This document shows positions 26,388 to 35,552 of a stretch of 64,000 nt of DNA, one piece after another; the stretch's first letter is position 1; every line of letters starts with the position of its first letter. The stretch covers positions 987,994 to 1,051,993 of the forward strand of contig JAUIEU010000001.1 of the NCBI GenBank assembly GCA_030429585.1. The letters are read 5' to 3'. Made by a program: the position numbers and the translations under genes. The stretch comes from a bacterium (GTDB lineage: Bacteria; Cyanobacteriota; Vampirovibrionia; Vampirovibrionales; Vampirovibrionaceae). The notes under the pieces were generated by a model that was not told the DNA's origin, did no database searches, and was given only the letters and a program-made list of their open reading frames with translations.

Positions 26388-28706
26388 TTAACCGTCGTTT
26401 TTATCCCCGCGGCCACTGTTGCCACCTACGCGGAATTGTTGGCGTTTCACCCCCATCACATCGGGGATGCGCTTAATGGCATTTTTAACACGCTCCACAT
26501 GGTGGGCATTGGTCACATCCACCGTTAATTCAATGGTGGCGGTCCCATCGGCACTCATTTTTACCCGCACGTTGCTAATGTTGGTGTGGGTATCGGCAAT
26601 GCGGGCCAAAATATCTTTCATCACGCCCACGCGGTCAATCACATGTACTTCTAGCCGCACCGTGTGGGTTTGGTGGAAGGCTTCCACGTCTTCTTCCCAA
26701 AACAGGGCCATTTTTCGCTCAACGGTCACATGGTCCAGGTTCTTACAATCGCTTCGGTGGACCATTACCCCACGGCTACGCGTCACCACGCCCACAATAT
26801 CTTCGCCAGGCACGGGCGTACAGCAGCGGGCCAAGTGGTACAACATACCCGCCAACGCAGGAATAGGCGATTTTTTTCCGGGGGTGCGGATGCGATGCTT
26901 TTGGAATTTTTTAATCTGCTCCAGCACATCTTCTTGTGGGGCCACCGCCTGCATTTTTTTAAGGCGATTGACCACCCGGGTTAAGTTAAGCTCGCCATAC
27001 CCCACAGCAACCAGCAAATCATCGGCGGTTTCATAGTTCAGCTCATTGGCCACTTTTAGCAGTTCGCCACTTTGCACCGCATCATCGTATGCAGCGCGGC
27101 TTAGTTTTTCTTCTAACAAACGGCGCCCGCCTGTGGCGTGTTCATCCCTCATGTGGAATTTAAACCATTGGCGAATTTTATTTTTAGCCGCCTGGGTTTT
27201 AACAAAGTGGAGCCAATCCAGCCGAGGTTGGGCATTTTTACGACGAATAATTTCTACAATATCGCCATTGCTTAGCTGGTAATTTAGGGGCACCATTTTA
27301 CTGTTTACCACCGCCCCACTGGTGGTATGGCCCACTTCTGTATGGATGCGATACGCAAAATCCACACACGTGCTGCCCACCGGCAAGTCCACCACATGGC
27401 CCTTGGGGCTAAACACAAATACATCATCTTGGAAGAGATCCAACTTAACCAGCTCCACATAGCCGCTGGCATCTTCCACGTCGTCTTGGGCATTCAACAT
27501 TTGCCGCAATAACGAAAGTTTATCATCGCTGGATTCATCCAATTTACGGCCGCCAGAATCCCCTTCTTTGTACTTCCAGTGGGCGGCAATCCCATATTCC
27601 GCTACTTGGTGCATCTCCGTGGTACGGATTTGTACTTCTAACGGGCGCGCCATAGGGCCCATAACCGTGGTATGCAAACTGCGGTACAGGTTGCTTTTGG
27701 GCATGGCAATATAATCTTTAAAGCGGCCTGGCATCGGGGCAAAGGTGTTGTGCACAATCCCCAACACGCTATAGCAATCGCCTTCTGTCGGTACAATAAC
27801 GCGCACAGCACTAATATCGTAAATATCTTTAATTTCTTTTTTCTGGCCATCTATTTTGCAAAAAATACTATAGTGATTCTTCAACCGGCCCGTAATGGTG
27901 GCATCAATATTTAGGGCCTGTAGCTGGTGGCCAATACGGTCAATCACATATTCCAAAGTTTTTTGACGGCTGTCTCGCGTATCCATCAAGTTGTTGTCAA
28001 TAGCGGCGTAGGCATCTGCATCCATATACTTTAGGGAGAGATCTTCCAGCTCTGCCTTTAGCTTACCAATACCCAACCGGTTAGCCAGGGGGGCAAAAAT
28101 TTCTAAGGTTTCTTTGGCAATGCGCTGTTGTTTTTCTGGCCGCAGGTGGTGCAAGGTGCGCATATTGTGGAGCCGGTCGCTCAACTTCACCACAATCACA
28201 CGGATATCTTTAGCCATGGCCAAAAACATACGCCTAAAGTTTTCTGCCTGCCGATCTTCGCTAGAGGAAAAGGCAAATTTACCCAGCTTAGTAACCCCTT
28301 CAACCAAGGCGGCAGTTTCTTCGCCAAACTGCTTGGTTAAAGTCTCTTTGGTGGCCTCGGTATCCTCAATGGTATCGTGGAGCAAGGCAGCCATAATGGC
28401 AAAGGTATCTTGGGTAAATTCCGCCACAATCATGGCCACATTAACGGGGTGCACAATGTAGTTTTCGCCATTTTTGCGCACTTGTCCGTCGTGCATTTGT
28501 CGGGCGTATTCAAAGGCAGCCTTTACCTGGCTCAACTGCTCTGATGTGTAATTTAGCCCACGCAGCATGGCTTGGAGTTCAACAAACAGCTCGTCTTCTT
28601 TTAACGGCTTACCTGCCACCGTTTGGGGGGGTTGGGCAGACAACGACGGTTTGGGCACTGACGAGGTATCAGGGGCGGGTTCGGAAGGCGAAGGCTGTTG
28701 AGACAT
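26388..28706 (-). CDS. rel: Bifunctional (p)ppGpp synthetase/hydrolase (Rel/SpoT)
   Basis: This enzyme makes and degrades the alarmone (p)ppGpp during stringent response. In order: an HD hydrolase domain (YIVHPVNVAMIVAEF, ALLHDTIEDTEAT, KLSDRLHNMRTL), a synthetase domain (RVIVPTEGDCYSVLGIVH, FKDYIAMPKSNLYRSLHTTV, EVQIRTTEMHQVAEYGIAAHWKYKEG), a TGS domain (VFVFSPKGHVVDLPVGSTCVDFAY), a zinc-finger-like region with ARCCTPVPGEDIVG, and a C-terminal ACT domain. The HD motif is intact, so both activities are likely. The 772 aa fit. It is the last gene of a minus-strand run starting with the M23 gene at 31200. Confidence 0.95.
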   Translation of the reverse strand: MSQQPSPSEPAPDTSSVPKPSLSAQPPQTVAGKPLKEDELFVELQAMLRGLNYTSEQLSQVKAAFEYARQMHDGQVRKNGENYIVHPVNVAMIVAEFTQDTFAIMAALLHDTIEDTEATKETLTKQFGEETAALVEGVTKLGKFAFSSSEDRQAENFRRMFLAMAKDIRVIVVKLSDRLHNMRTLHHLRPEKQQRIAKETLEIFAPLANRLGIGKLKAELEDLSLKYMDADAYAAIDNNLMDTRDSRQKTLEYVIDRIGHQLQALNIDATITGRLKNHYSIFCKIDGQKKEIKDIYDISAVRVIVPTEGDCYSVLGIVHNTFAPMPGRFKDYIAMPKSNLYRSLHTTVMGPMARPLEVQIRTTEMHQVAEYGIAAHWKYKEGDSGGRKLDESSDDKLSLLRQMLNAQDDVEDASGYVELVKLDLFQDDVFVFSPKGHVVDLPVGSTCVDFAYRIHTEVGHTTSGAVVNSKMVPLNYQLSNGDIVEIIRRKNAQPRLDWLHFVKTQAAKNKIRQWFKFHMRDEHATGGRRLLEEKLSRAAYDDAVQSGELLKVANELNYETADDLLVAVGYGELNLTRVVNRLKKMQAVAPQEDVLEQIKKFQKHRIRTPGKKSPIPALAGMLYHLARCCTPVPGEDIVGVVTRSRGVMVHRSDCKNLDHVTVERKMALFWEEDVEAFHQTHTVRLEVHVIDRVGVMKDILARIADTHTNISNVRVKMSADGTATIELTVDVTNAHHVERVKNAIKRIPDVMGVKRQQFRVGGNSGRGDKNDG

Positions 28707-28825
28707 AGGCTAAAACAGTAAAACCGAAAAGTTAGGGGGTTAAATTAGGAATCCCTATTGTACCCTAGGTGTCCACCCCTGGTGGCAATTACCCCTAAAA
28801 ACGCACTAAGCAGAGGAGAAAAAAC

Positions 28826-29863
28826 CTAAAACGCCTGTAATGCCATGGTAACCGCCTGTTGCAGTCGGGTGGCCATGGCCTCGGTTGTATCGGCAGGGGT
28901 GTAAAACACGGGCGTTGCCTGAACCCCCACACCATACGGCCCCCACTGCTCTGCATTGGTAGGCCCATACAAGGCCACAAAACGCCGCACCCCTGCTGCT
29001 GCCGCCATATGTAACGGCCCACTATCCACCCCCACATAGGCCACCGCCTGCTGCAATAAAGGGGGTAGCTGGGTTAAGGTCGTTTGGCCCGCCACATTCC
29101 ATACCAGCACCCCCGCATTGTGGGCCAAATCGTCTAAGCCCTCTCTATCCTGCGCCAGACCCGTAGCCATCACGCTAAACCCATTGGCCCCCAACCACTG
29201 TAACGCAGGGGTAAACACCGCCAAGGGCAATTGTTTACTGGCAGAGGCACTCGCCGTATGAAACACCACCACCGGCTTATTGCCAAACCCAGGAGGCTGA
29301 GTATCGGCTAAGGCGGCCATGGCCACCTTGTCGGCCTCTGTTGTATGGAGAGACAAGCTTGTGGGCGGGCCAGGATTAGGCACACTTAGCCCCACCGCCT
29401 TAATCACCCCCCAGTGATGAATAACTTGATGAATGCGGGTATCCGATGGCGGGTAGGGGGCAGTGTAGGTTAAGTGCAAACCCCACCGTTGGAACCCAAT
29501 CGGGGCAAACAACCGCTGCATGTCATACCCCACCCGAACAGGGATGCCCGCCACCTTGCAGCGGTGGGCCATGGTGGCGGATTTTCTGAAAATACACGCA
29601 TGGGTAAACGGTCCCGCCTTTATCTTCGCAGGCCAATCATCCGCTTCCACAATAACAGTATCGATAGCCGGGTGGGCTTGGGCCAGGCTGGCAGTTGCCG
29701 GGCTGCATAACATGGTAATGGTGGGGGGCTGCTCCCCAGCGGCTGCAAAGGCCGCCTTAATGTGGGCCGCCATGGGCAGGGTCAGTACGGTATCCCCCAC
29801 AAAACGCAGGGGCACCAGCAATACGGCTGATTGAGAGGTAATAGATGCGTTGCTAACGACCAT
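28826..29863 (-). CDS. GT9 family glycosyltransferase (heptosyltransferase-like)
   Basis: The protein resembles ADP-heptose:LPS heptosyltransferases. It begins with VLLVPLRFVGDTVLTLPMAAHIKAAF, the typical nucleotide-sugar-enzyme start. HTASASASKQLPLAVFTPAL (PxxxxKxWP-like region) comes mid-way, and the C-terminal donor site reads VAYVGVDSGPLHMAAAAGV and ALYGPTNAEQWGPYG. The 345 aa are normal. It probably adds a sugar to the LPS core or another surface glycan at the cytoplasmic membrane face, implying an outer membrane; the actual sugar is not known. It starts 7 bp after the DnaJ-domain gene stop, so the two are co-transcribed. Confidence 0.85.
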   Translation of the reverse strand: MVVSNASITSQSAVLLVPLRFVGDTVLTLPMAAHIKAAFAAAGEQPPTITMLCSPATASLAQAHPAIDTVIVEADDWPAKIKAGPFTHACIFRKSATMAHRCKVAGIPVRVGYDMQRLFAPIGFQRWGLHLTYTAPYPPSDTRIHQVIHHWGVIKAVGLSVPNPGPPTSLSLHTTEADKVAMAALADTQPPGFGNKPVVVFHTASASASKQLPLAVFTPALQWLGANGFSVMATGLAQDREGLDDLAHNAGVLVWNVAGQTTLTQLPPLLQQAVAYVGVDSGPLHMAAAAGVRRFVALYGPTNAEQWGPYGVGVQATPVFYTPADTTEAMATRLQQAVTMALQAF

Positions 29864-29870
29864 GTCTCCA

Positions 29871-30365
29871 TTACTGCCGCTGAACCGGCACCTTAGGCAT
29901 CAGGCGCCAAAAAACAAACACGGTGGCTAGCCCTAACAAAATTTGGCCCAATGTTGTTATCATCAACACTCGCAGCAAGCGCGGAAACACGACGATCCAC
30001 AGCATTAGCCACAACCACCAGGGCACGTTACCAAACAAGCGCTTCACTATACGGTTTATTGGGTGGCTACTACCAGTAGCAGGGGTAAAGGTGCCATCGC
30101 TAGCCCATTGCCGTTCACGGTCATAGCAGGCACGTTTAGTGGCATCGCCTAGCACGTTATAGGCCTGGTTAATGGCTTTCATCCGTTCTTCTGCATGTTG
30201 AGTAGATGACGCCCCGCGGTAACGATCCGGGTGGTGTTGCTTAACCAACGCCCGATACGCCCCGTGGATCACCTCATCGCTAGCATCCGGTGCCACTTGC
30301 AACACCGCATACCAATCAGGCGGTTGATGATTCGGATCGGCGTTGGCCATAAGAAGTGTTGCCAA
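29871..30365 (-). CDS. Membrane-anchored DnaJ-domain protein
   Basis: A J domain occupies residues 15-80: DWYAVLQVAPDASDEVIHGAYRALVKQHHPDRY carries the HPD motif that stimulates Hsp70 ATPase, and AINQAYNVLGDATKRACYDRE completes it. After a short linker two hydrophobic segments follow (VPWWLWLMLWIVVFPRLL and LGQILLGLATVFVFW), so the J domain faces the cytoplasm from the inner membrane. It lacks the Gly/Phe, zinc-finger and C-terminal domains of full DnaJ. It sits between an M23 peptidase and a glycosyltransferase gene, which suggests an envelope role (inference). Confidence 0.85.
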   Translation of the reverse strand: MATLLMANADPNHQPPDWYAVLQVAPDASDEVIHGAYRALVKQHHPDRYRGASSTQHAEERMKAINQAYNVLGDATKRACYDRERQWASDGTFTPATGSSHPINRIVKRLFGNVPWWLWLMLWIVVFPRLLRVLMITTLGQILLGLATVFVFWRLMPKVPVQRQ

Positions 30366-30426
30366 GGAAGAACTAACCTAGCCAGCCTAGCATAAGTGGC
30401 CCACTAGGGGAGAAAACACGTTACCT

Positions 30427-31200
30427 TTAAGCGGGCAAAAAGCCACGTGGGTTTTTAACCACGCCGTGGTTTAGCACTTCAAAATGCAGGTGGGGGCCAC
30501 TGGTATTCCCCGTCATGCCCACACGGCCTATAACCTGGGTGCGTTCTACCAGTTGGCCAACGCGTACACGGGCACTGCGCAAATGGGCGTATTTGGTTAC
30601 CACGCCATTGCCATGGCGAATCAGCACCGTGCGCCCGTAGCCTTGCTTAAAGCCCACAAAGGTAACCACACCCTTACGAGCACTGTGTACCGGGGTGCCC
30701 ATAGGGGTCGTTAAATCTAAGCCACGGTGCAGGCGGCCCCAACGGTAACCAAAGCCACTGCTTAAGCGATACGTTTTTAAAGGCCACGCCATACTACCGC
30801 GGGCATCAAAGGCAGGGTCATCCCAAAAGTGCCATTGCAGGGTTTCCACTGGCTCTGGAGGGGCAGTTGACGCTGGGGCTGTGGTTTCTTCCACAGGGGC
30901 TTTAAAATACAACACCGGCATTAAATCGGCATCCTCCCCCATAAATGGCGAAATCGCCGCTCCAAGGGGCAGTACTGCTACTTCTTGCAGTAGGGCATCT
31001 TTTAATCGCTGTTGGGTCACTGCTGGGTGCTCGGCCAACGCCGTTGCCGCAGACCCTACCGCCGCTTGAGCCGCCGGGGTGCCACCGATACTTGCCATCA
31101 TGGTAAGCAGGGCGCAGGTTAAAATTACTAAACGCAGGGCTAAGGGCCTGAGTACCGCATTGGGTGCCACATTAGCTATCAATCGAACAATCATCATCAT
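30427..31200 (-). CDS. M23 (LytM-type) metallopeptidase, membrane-anchored
   Basis: The product is an envelope peptidoglycan hydrolase or regulator. A hydrophobic N-terminal helix (about residues 19-45, LALRLVILTCALLTMMASIGGTPAAQAAVG) acts as signal peptide or anchor. The M23 domain fills the last 120 residues: SSGFGYRWGRLHRGLDLTTPMGTPVHSA with the first His/Asp zinc ligands, GYGRTVLIRHGNGVVTKYAHL, and SGPHLHFEVLNHG with the HxH ligand. All catalytic ligands seem intact. It is the first gene of a minus-strand run continuing with the DnaJ-domain gene 61 bp later. Confidence 0.88.
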   Translation of the reverse strand: MMMIVRLIANVAPNAVLRPLALRLVILTCALLTMMASIGGTPAAQAAVGSAATALAEHPAVTQQRLKDALLQEVAVLPLGAAISPFMGEDADLMPVLYFKAPVEETTAPASTAPPEPVETLQWHFWDDPAFDARGSMAWPLKTYRLSSGFGYRWGRLHRGLDLTTPMGTPVHSARKGVVTFVGFKQGYGRTVLIRHGNGVVTKYAHLRSARVRVGQLVERTQVIGRVGMTGNTSGPHLHFEVLNHGVVKNPRGFLPA

Positions 31201-31501
31201 CTCTATAAAAAACGTAAGTTAAGTCAGGTGTGTGTGTAAATGTCTTAGGAGTACTAAGGATCTAACAAGAATAATGGTGCCCTGTCAGCAAAATAGGGAG
31301 CCATCATCACCAGTTGTTACATTTGCAATACCAGGTATTTAAACTCACCCCCGCCATGGTTTTGTTATACGGGTGTTTCTGGCACTATTGGTTGGTCTAA
31401 AATGGTTGGTCTAAAATCGTATTGCATCAGGCCTTGTAGCTGCTAAACAGGGCAACAAGTTCCTTACCCACTCATCCGTAACGTCATAAAGATAAACCAC
31501 C
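31201..31501. other. 301-bp divergent intergenic region between M23 gene and pdxJ
   Basis: The region must hold promoters for both divergent genes. It contains one TTGTTACA motif (reverse of TGTAACAA, 31313-31323) and the tandem 14-bp repeat at 31390-31417. No ORF or RNA gene was seen. Confidence 0.5.
31390..31417 (+). repeat. Perfect tandem duplication of a 14-bp unit upstream of pdxJ
   Basis: GGTTGGTCTAAAAT occurs twice in direct succession about 85 bp before the pdxJ start. Each copy ends in TAAAAT, a -10-like hexamer. It could be a duplicated regulator site or simple slippage. Confidence 0.7.
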
Positions 31502-32248
31502 ATGCCAACTGCCGATACCGCTGCCATCCGTTTAGGGGTGAATATTGACCATATTGCCACCCTGCGGAATGCCCGTGGCACGCCCTACCCCAGCGTGGTG
31601 GCCGCCGCGTTGGCCTCCCAGGCCAACGGTGCCGATGGCATTACCGCCCACCTGCGCGAAGACCGCCGCCATGTAAAAGACGCCGACCTGTTTGACCTGA
31701 AGGCCGCCATTAGTTTGCCCCTAAACATGGAAATGGCCAACACCGATGAAATGGTAGCCATTGCCTTAACGCTTCAACCCCATATGGTAACGTTGGTGCC
31801 AGAACGCCGAGAAGAGCTAACCACTGAAGGCGGGCTAGACGTGATTACCCACCAAGCCGCCTTAACCCGCAGCACCCAAGCCCTAACGGATGCCGGGATT
31901 CGGGTAAGCTTATTTATTGAGCCCGATAACGCCCAAGTGGATGCCAGCAAGGCGATTGGCGCGGAGTTGGTGGAATTTCATACCGGTAAATACTGCCACC
32001 AACACCTGGCTGGCGACCCCACCGGCAGCGAGCTACAACGCCTGCATGCCGCCGCCCAATATGCGGTAGACAGCGGGGTTATTGTAAACGCTGGCCATGG
32101 CCTAACCCAAGATAATGTGGGCCCCGTGCTTAGTTTACCCGGCCTGTACGAGTTAAACATTGGCCACGCCATTGTGGCCGATGCCGTGGTGATGGGTATG
32201 GGCGAGGCCGTGGCCACCATGAACCGCTTACTAAAGCAGGGCCGCTAA
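31502..32248 (+). CDS. pdxJ: Pyridoxine 5'-phosphate synthase PdxJ
   Basis: PdxJ condenses 1-deoxyxylulose 5-phosphate with 3-amino-2-oxopropyl phosphate to make pyridoxine 5'-phosphate in DXP-dependent vitamin B6 synthesis. The TIM-barrel signature is plain: LGVNIDHIATLRNARG at residues 12-27, GADGITAHLREDRRHV, NMEMANTDEM, TLVPERREELTTEGGLDV, RVSLFIEPD, VEFHTGKYC, and VNAGHGLTQDNV with ELNIGHAIV at the end. The 248 aa are typical. The start ATG 31502 fits the family N-terminus. Confidence 0.96.
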   Translation: MPTADTAAIRLGVNIDHIATLRNARGTPYPSVVAAALASQANGADGITAHLREDRRHVKDADLFDLKAAISLPLNMEMANTDEMVAIALTLQPHMVTLVPERREELTTEGGLDVITHQAALTRSTQALTDAGIRVSLFIEPDNAQVDASKAIGAELVEFHTGKYCHQHLAGDPTGSELQRLHAAAQYAVDSGVIVNAGHGLTQDNVGPVLSLPGLYELNIGHAIVADAVVMGMGEAVATMNRLLKQGR

Positions 32249-32260
32249 CTGGCCGTGCCC

Positions 32261-32881
32261 CTAGTGTTTCTCAAACACCACCAGGGTTTCTTGCCGCTGA
32301 CGAGACGCCACCGAATTTAAGCACCCCACAGCCCACACCGGCTTAAAGCAGGGAGCAAAGGTATCCAGCAAGGTGTCGTAAGCCGTGCCATAGGGCGGGC
32401 CGCCAGCCTCAATGGGGATTTCCGTCCAAAACAAGCCCAGTAACACACCGCCAGGTTGCAACATGGCTGCCGTATTGGCCACATAATCACCCCGGCAACG
32501 GGGTGGAATGGCGCAAAAACAGGTGTGTTCCACCACCATGGCAAAGTCGCCGTGGGGTAGCGTATCCTGTTGTAAAACATCTATTTGGGCCGTGGCAAAA
32601 TGGCCAGGGTACAAGCGGGTGGCTTCTGCATTGGCCCCCGCAGAAAAATCCATGGCCGTTATCGCATACCCGGCACTGGCAAATAGGGCGGCATCGTGGC
32701 CTCGGCCGGCCCCTACCACCGCCACCTTAGCCCCTGGTGAAGGCAACAACGCACGATGGGCTTGCAGCACGCCAATAAACGGCGGCGCCGGGGCACCTAA
32801 ATCCCACGGGGTTTGCTTTGTATCATAGCGGCCCTGCCAAAAGGCCACCATATCAGGCGTCAATGGAGAAGATAAGGTCAT
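32261..32881 (-). CDS. SAM-dependent methyltransferase, thiopurine-methyltransferase-like
   Basis: The product has the TPMT-type start FWQGRYDTKQTPWDLGAPAPPF, the SAM-binding glycine motif VAVVGAGRGHDAALFA, an acidic ITAMDFS strand end, and VVEHTCFCAIPP, which is characteristic of this subfamily. It probably methylates a small thiol-, halide- or selenium-type substrate, but specificity cannot be read. I prefer the ATG at 32881 (206 aa); the track uses a GTG ten codons earlier, and neither has a well-spaced ribosome-binding site. It converges with pdxJ, with 12 bp between stops. Confidence 0.78.
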   Translation of the reverse strand: MTLSSPLTPDMVAFWQGRYDTKQTPWDLGAPAPPFIGVLQAHRALLPSPGAKVAVVGAGRGHDAALFASAGYAITAMDFSAGANAEATRLYPGHFATAQIDVLQQDTLPHGDFAMVVEHTCFCAIPPRCRGDYVANTAAMLQPGGVLLGLFWTEIPIEAGGPPYGTAYDTLLDTFAPCFKPVWAVGCLNSVASRQRQETLVVFEKH

Positions 32882-33008
32882 ACCACCTAGTATCTCATAA
32901 GGCGAACCCACACCAACACCCTGCCACCGCGCAACCTATCGCCTTGACGGACGTTATAGCTGTATCGACTGTATAAATACCGTATAACGATAAAGTGTAA
33001 TCGCACCC

Positions 33009-33620
33009 ATGCTTGGCCCAGACGTCATTACTGGAAACCACCCCGGCCCCTACAACGCCACCTACCCCGGCAGCTACGGGGCCAATGCCGCCGTGCGCAC
33101 CTGGCAGGTATACCGCCAAAACCCTACCGCCATCGGGCAAGCAACCATCCAGCTAACCCCTGCCCCGGTAAAACAGAACCCTCAAGCCTTTATGGCCAAC
33201 CTGTTAGGCTACAGTGCTGAAGATTTTAAGGCCAACGATAGCAACCAAAATGGCGCTATTTGTATAAAAGAGCTTACCCACTGGTTTGGTAACATTAGCC
33301 AACACCCCCAAACCGCTGCCAAATTAGCCCACCAATGGTTAAACAGCCACGATGTAAACAACGATAAGCAGATTGACCTAACCGAACATACCGCCAGTGT
33401 ACTGCTGGATACCAATGCCAGTGGGTATTTAAACGGCTCCACCCCCGCCGAGCAAGCCAGCACCTTTTACCAAAGCACGGGCTATAGCACCCCCCAACAA
33501 CGCAATGCCCACCACACAGCCATGTTTAACCAACCCCAGCACGTTAACCAAACGCTGGGCCGCCTAATAACCACCTTTAACCTTACCGGGTGGTTGCGCG
33601 CCTTTGGCCTAACCCAGTAG
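33009..33620 (+). CDS. EF-hand calcium-binding protein
   Basis: Two canonical EF-hand loops are visible: DSNQNGAICIKE (about residues 77-88) and DVNNDKQIDLTE (about 116-127). Each has oxygen ligands at positions 1, 3, 5 and 12 and Ile at 8. A third, degenerate loop (DTNASGYLNGST) follows. The spacing of about 39 residues matches a paired EF-hand domain that binds Ca2+. There is no signal peptide or membrane segment, so it is probably cytoplasmic or exported by a non-Sec route. The N-terminal 60 residues are Pro/Tyr/Asn-rich. It converges with yidC. The physiological role is unknown. Confidence 0.75.
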   Translation: MLGPDVITGNHPGPYNATYPGSYGANAAVRTWQVYRQNPTAIGQATIQLTPAPVKQNPQAFMANLLGYSAEDFKANDSNQNGAICIKELTHWFGNISQHPQTAAKLAHQWLNSHDVNNDKQIDLTEHTASVLLDTNASGYLNGSTPAEQASTFYQSTGYSTPQQRNAHHTAMFNQPQHVNQTLGRLITTFNLTGWLRAFGLTQ

Positions 33621-33646
33621 AACCCTCTACTGTTTTACAGGCTTGC

Positions 33647-34774
33647 TTACGCGCCTTTGGGGGTAATATCCACCACTTGGCTGCCAGCACTAGGGCCAAG
33701 CGCAGCTTTGGCTTTATCGTCTGTGACTTTCACCCACAAGGTTTGTAAAAACATCATCACCATGGTGACGATAAGATACAACATTACCCCAGCAGGGATG
33801 GGAATAAAAAACAATACGCCCACAAACATTAAAGGCATAAATTTCATCAGCTTGGCTTGGGGGTTATCCGCCACCGCAGCACCCGATTGCATGACTTGCT
33901 GATACAACACCGTAACCAAGGCATACAGGCCAATAAGTAACAGCATGCCTTTATGGACTTCTTTTTCGCCCAATTGGGTCGGCACGGTAGAAGCCAGTGT
34001 CCAGCCTTGGGCAGAAGGGTTATCCGCTGCTGCTGCCGCCATATCCGTCGGGGCAAAGTGCAAGGTTTCTACTTCTTTGGTTCCGTCGTTCACCATAACA
34101 AGTTGGGCAGATTTAATTAACTTAACAAAGCTTTCAGCAAACCCATCTTTGCCCAAGTGGCGGGCATTTAAGGTTATCGTCATCGGTTCGCCAGGAATTA
34201 AAGGCTGCGGATTAACCTGCAGTACCTTGCGGGCATCCCGAATCGGGTATTCAGCCGTGGTGCCCGAGTCAAAATCCACGGTTAAGGTATTGGCCGTTAC
34301 AAATTTATCGTTGGCTTCTACATCCATAATGTTATCGTTCGCCGCCCCAGCATGGCTGGTAAGGGTTTGAGACAGGTGGCCAAAGCCAAAAATTGTTTCG
34401 TGACCGGCAACCGCTAAAAAGTTAGGGCTAATAAGCATGCCATACAAGCCAATAAAAATAGGCAGTTGAATTAACATGGGCAGGCAGCCCGCCAGCGGAT
34501 TAAACTTGTGCTCGGCGTAAAATTTCATCATTTCTGCCTGCATTTGCTGCGGGCTATCTTTAAATTTTTCTTGCAGCTGCTTTAGCTTGGGCTGCAATTC
34601 CTGCATCTTTTTCATGCTACGGGTTTGGGTATTGTTTAGGGGCCACAATATTAAGCGGATACCCATGGTTAGCAGCACAATGGCCAAGGCATACCCACCG
34701 GCCAAGCCCAGGTTATCCTGAAACTCTTTAATCAGTTGCAATAAATAAAATAAAGCGTTGTTAATAATATCCAC
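33647..34774 (-). CDS. yidC: Membrane protein insertase YidC/Oxa1
   Basis: YidC inserts and folds inner-membrane proteins, alone or with SecYEG. The conserved core is visible: GGYALAIVLLTMGIRLILWPLNNTQTRSMKKMQELQPKLKQLQEKFKD, NPLAGCLPMLIQLPIFIGLYGML, and C-terminal helices around KFMPLMFVGVLFFIPIPAGVMLYLIV. Between the second and third conserved core helices there is an extra region of about 130 residues (roughly 130-260), hydrophilic and beta-like, which should face the periplasm. It has no large N-terminal periplasmic domain. It is the last gene of the rpmH-rnpA-yidD-yidC run. Confidence 0.95.
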   Translation of the reverse strand: MDIINNALFYLLQLIKEFQDNLGLAGGYALAIVLLTMGIRLILWPLNNTQTRSMKKMQELQPKLKQLQEKFKDSPQQMQAEMMKFYAEHKFNPLAGCLPMLIQLPIFIGLYGMLISPNFLAVAGHETIFGFGHLSQTLTSHAGAANDNIMDVEANDKFVTANTLTVDFDSGTTAEYPIRDARKVLQVNPQPLIPGEPMTITLNARHLGKDGFAESFVKLIKSAQLVMVNDGTKEVETLHFAPTDMAAAAADNPSAQGWTLASTVPTQLGEKEVHKGMLLLIGLYALVTVLYQQVMQSGAAVADNPQAKLMKFMPLMFVGVLFFIPIPAGVMLYLIVTMVMMFLQTLWVKVTDDKAKAALGPSAGSQVVDITPKGA

Positions 34775-34862
34775 GGGTGTTTAATCTCCACAAAAGCGGC
34801 CACACAAGTTAGTACAATTTGGGCCAATCAGCTCCCTACTATCCCCAAAGCACTGGGCGGTT

Positions 34863-35105
34863 TCAAGTTATTTTGGCAGAAGGTGGCACGGCATCCACAC
34901 CACCGGGGTGCCACGGGTGGCAGCGGCCAATGCGTTTGGCACCCAACCATCCCCCTTTCAATACCCCGTGCTGCTGTATAGCGCCCACCATGTAGTGAGA
35001 ACACGTGGGGGTAAACCGGCACTGGGCAGGCCATAAATAAGAGCAAGCCTGATACACACGAATGGCAGCAATACATAAACGGCTAAGGATGGTAGACAGA
35101 GCCAT
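34863..35105 (-). CDS. yidD: Membrane protein insertion efficiency factor YidD
   Basis: The 80-aa product has the YidD pattern: an N-terminal amphipathic helix ([14 protein letters not shown]), the conserved [43 protein letters not shown] core, and a short polar tail. YidD aids YidC-dependent insertion at the inner membrane. Its ATG overlaps the rnpA stop by one base (TAATG), which indicates translational coupling. The 82-aa ORF at 34828-35076 is the same DNA in another frame and is not real. Confidence 0.92.
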   Translation of the reverse strand: MALSTILSRLCIAAIRVYQACSYLWPAQCRFTPTCSHYMVGAIQQHGVLKGGWLGAKRIGRCHPWHPGGVDAVPPSAKIT

Positions 35106-35533
35106 TAAACCAAGCCCCCCGCCACAACTGATTTAGGCACAGTGGATGCTTTGGGAAAGGACACCCCCGTAACCTTGCCTAAGGCGCCTGCCAAGGCAGA
35201 CGACAATGCCGAATAAGGCTGACCCACCGCCAATTTTCTCACCACCACAACCCAGCCTGCCTGGGCAAAGGTAACCCCAGATGCTGCCAAGGTTGGGTAA
35301 CCCACCCTTCGGCACCACTCTCGTAGTTGGCGTTTTAACCGGTTGCGCACCACGGCAGATTTGTGGACTTTTCGGCTAATTACAAAGCCAATGGGCGGGG
35401 GCGATAACGGCGGCGCCTGACCAGTTAAGGGTACGGGTAAACACACCAACAGCCGATGGCGGGCCATCGGCTGTTGAGTTAATGCTTTGGCAAAGGCCGT
35501 GCGATGACGCAGGCGATACCGTTTAGCCAACAT
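35105..35533 (-). CDS. rnpA: Ribonuclease P protein component
   Basis: RnpA assists the catalytic RNase P RNA in maturing tRNA 5' ends. The N-terminus is [15 protein letters not shown], and the central RNA-binding motif reads [28 protein letters not shown], a close fit to the RNR signature. The 142 aa are slightly long because of a Ser/Pro linker after residue 30 and a C-terminal extension. It lies 19 bp after rpmH and overlaps yidD by one base, the usual bacterial order. Confidence 0.93.
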   Translation of the reverse strand: MLAKRYRLRHRTAFAKALTQQPMARHRLLVCLPVPLTGQAPPLSPPPIGFVISRKVHKSAVVRNRLKRQLREWCRRVGYPTLAASGVTFAQAGWVVVVRKLAVGQPYSALSSALAGALGKVTGVSFPKASTVPKSVVAGGLV

Positions 35534-35552
35534 AAAGGCGTTACTTTATGGC

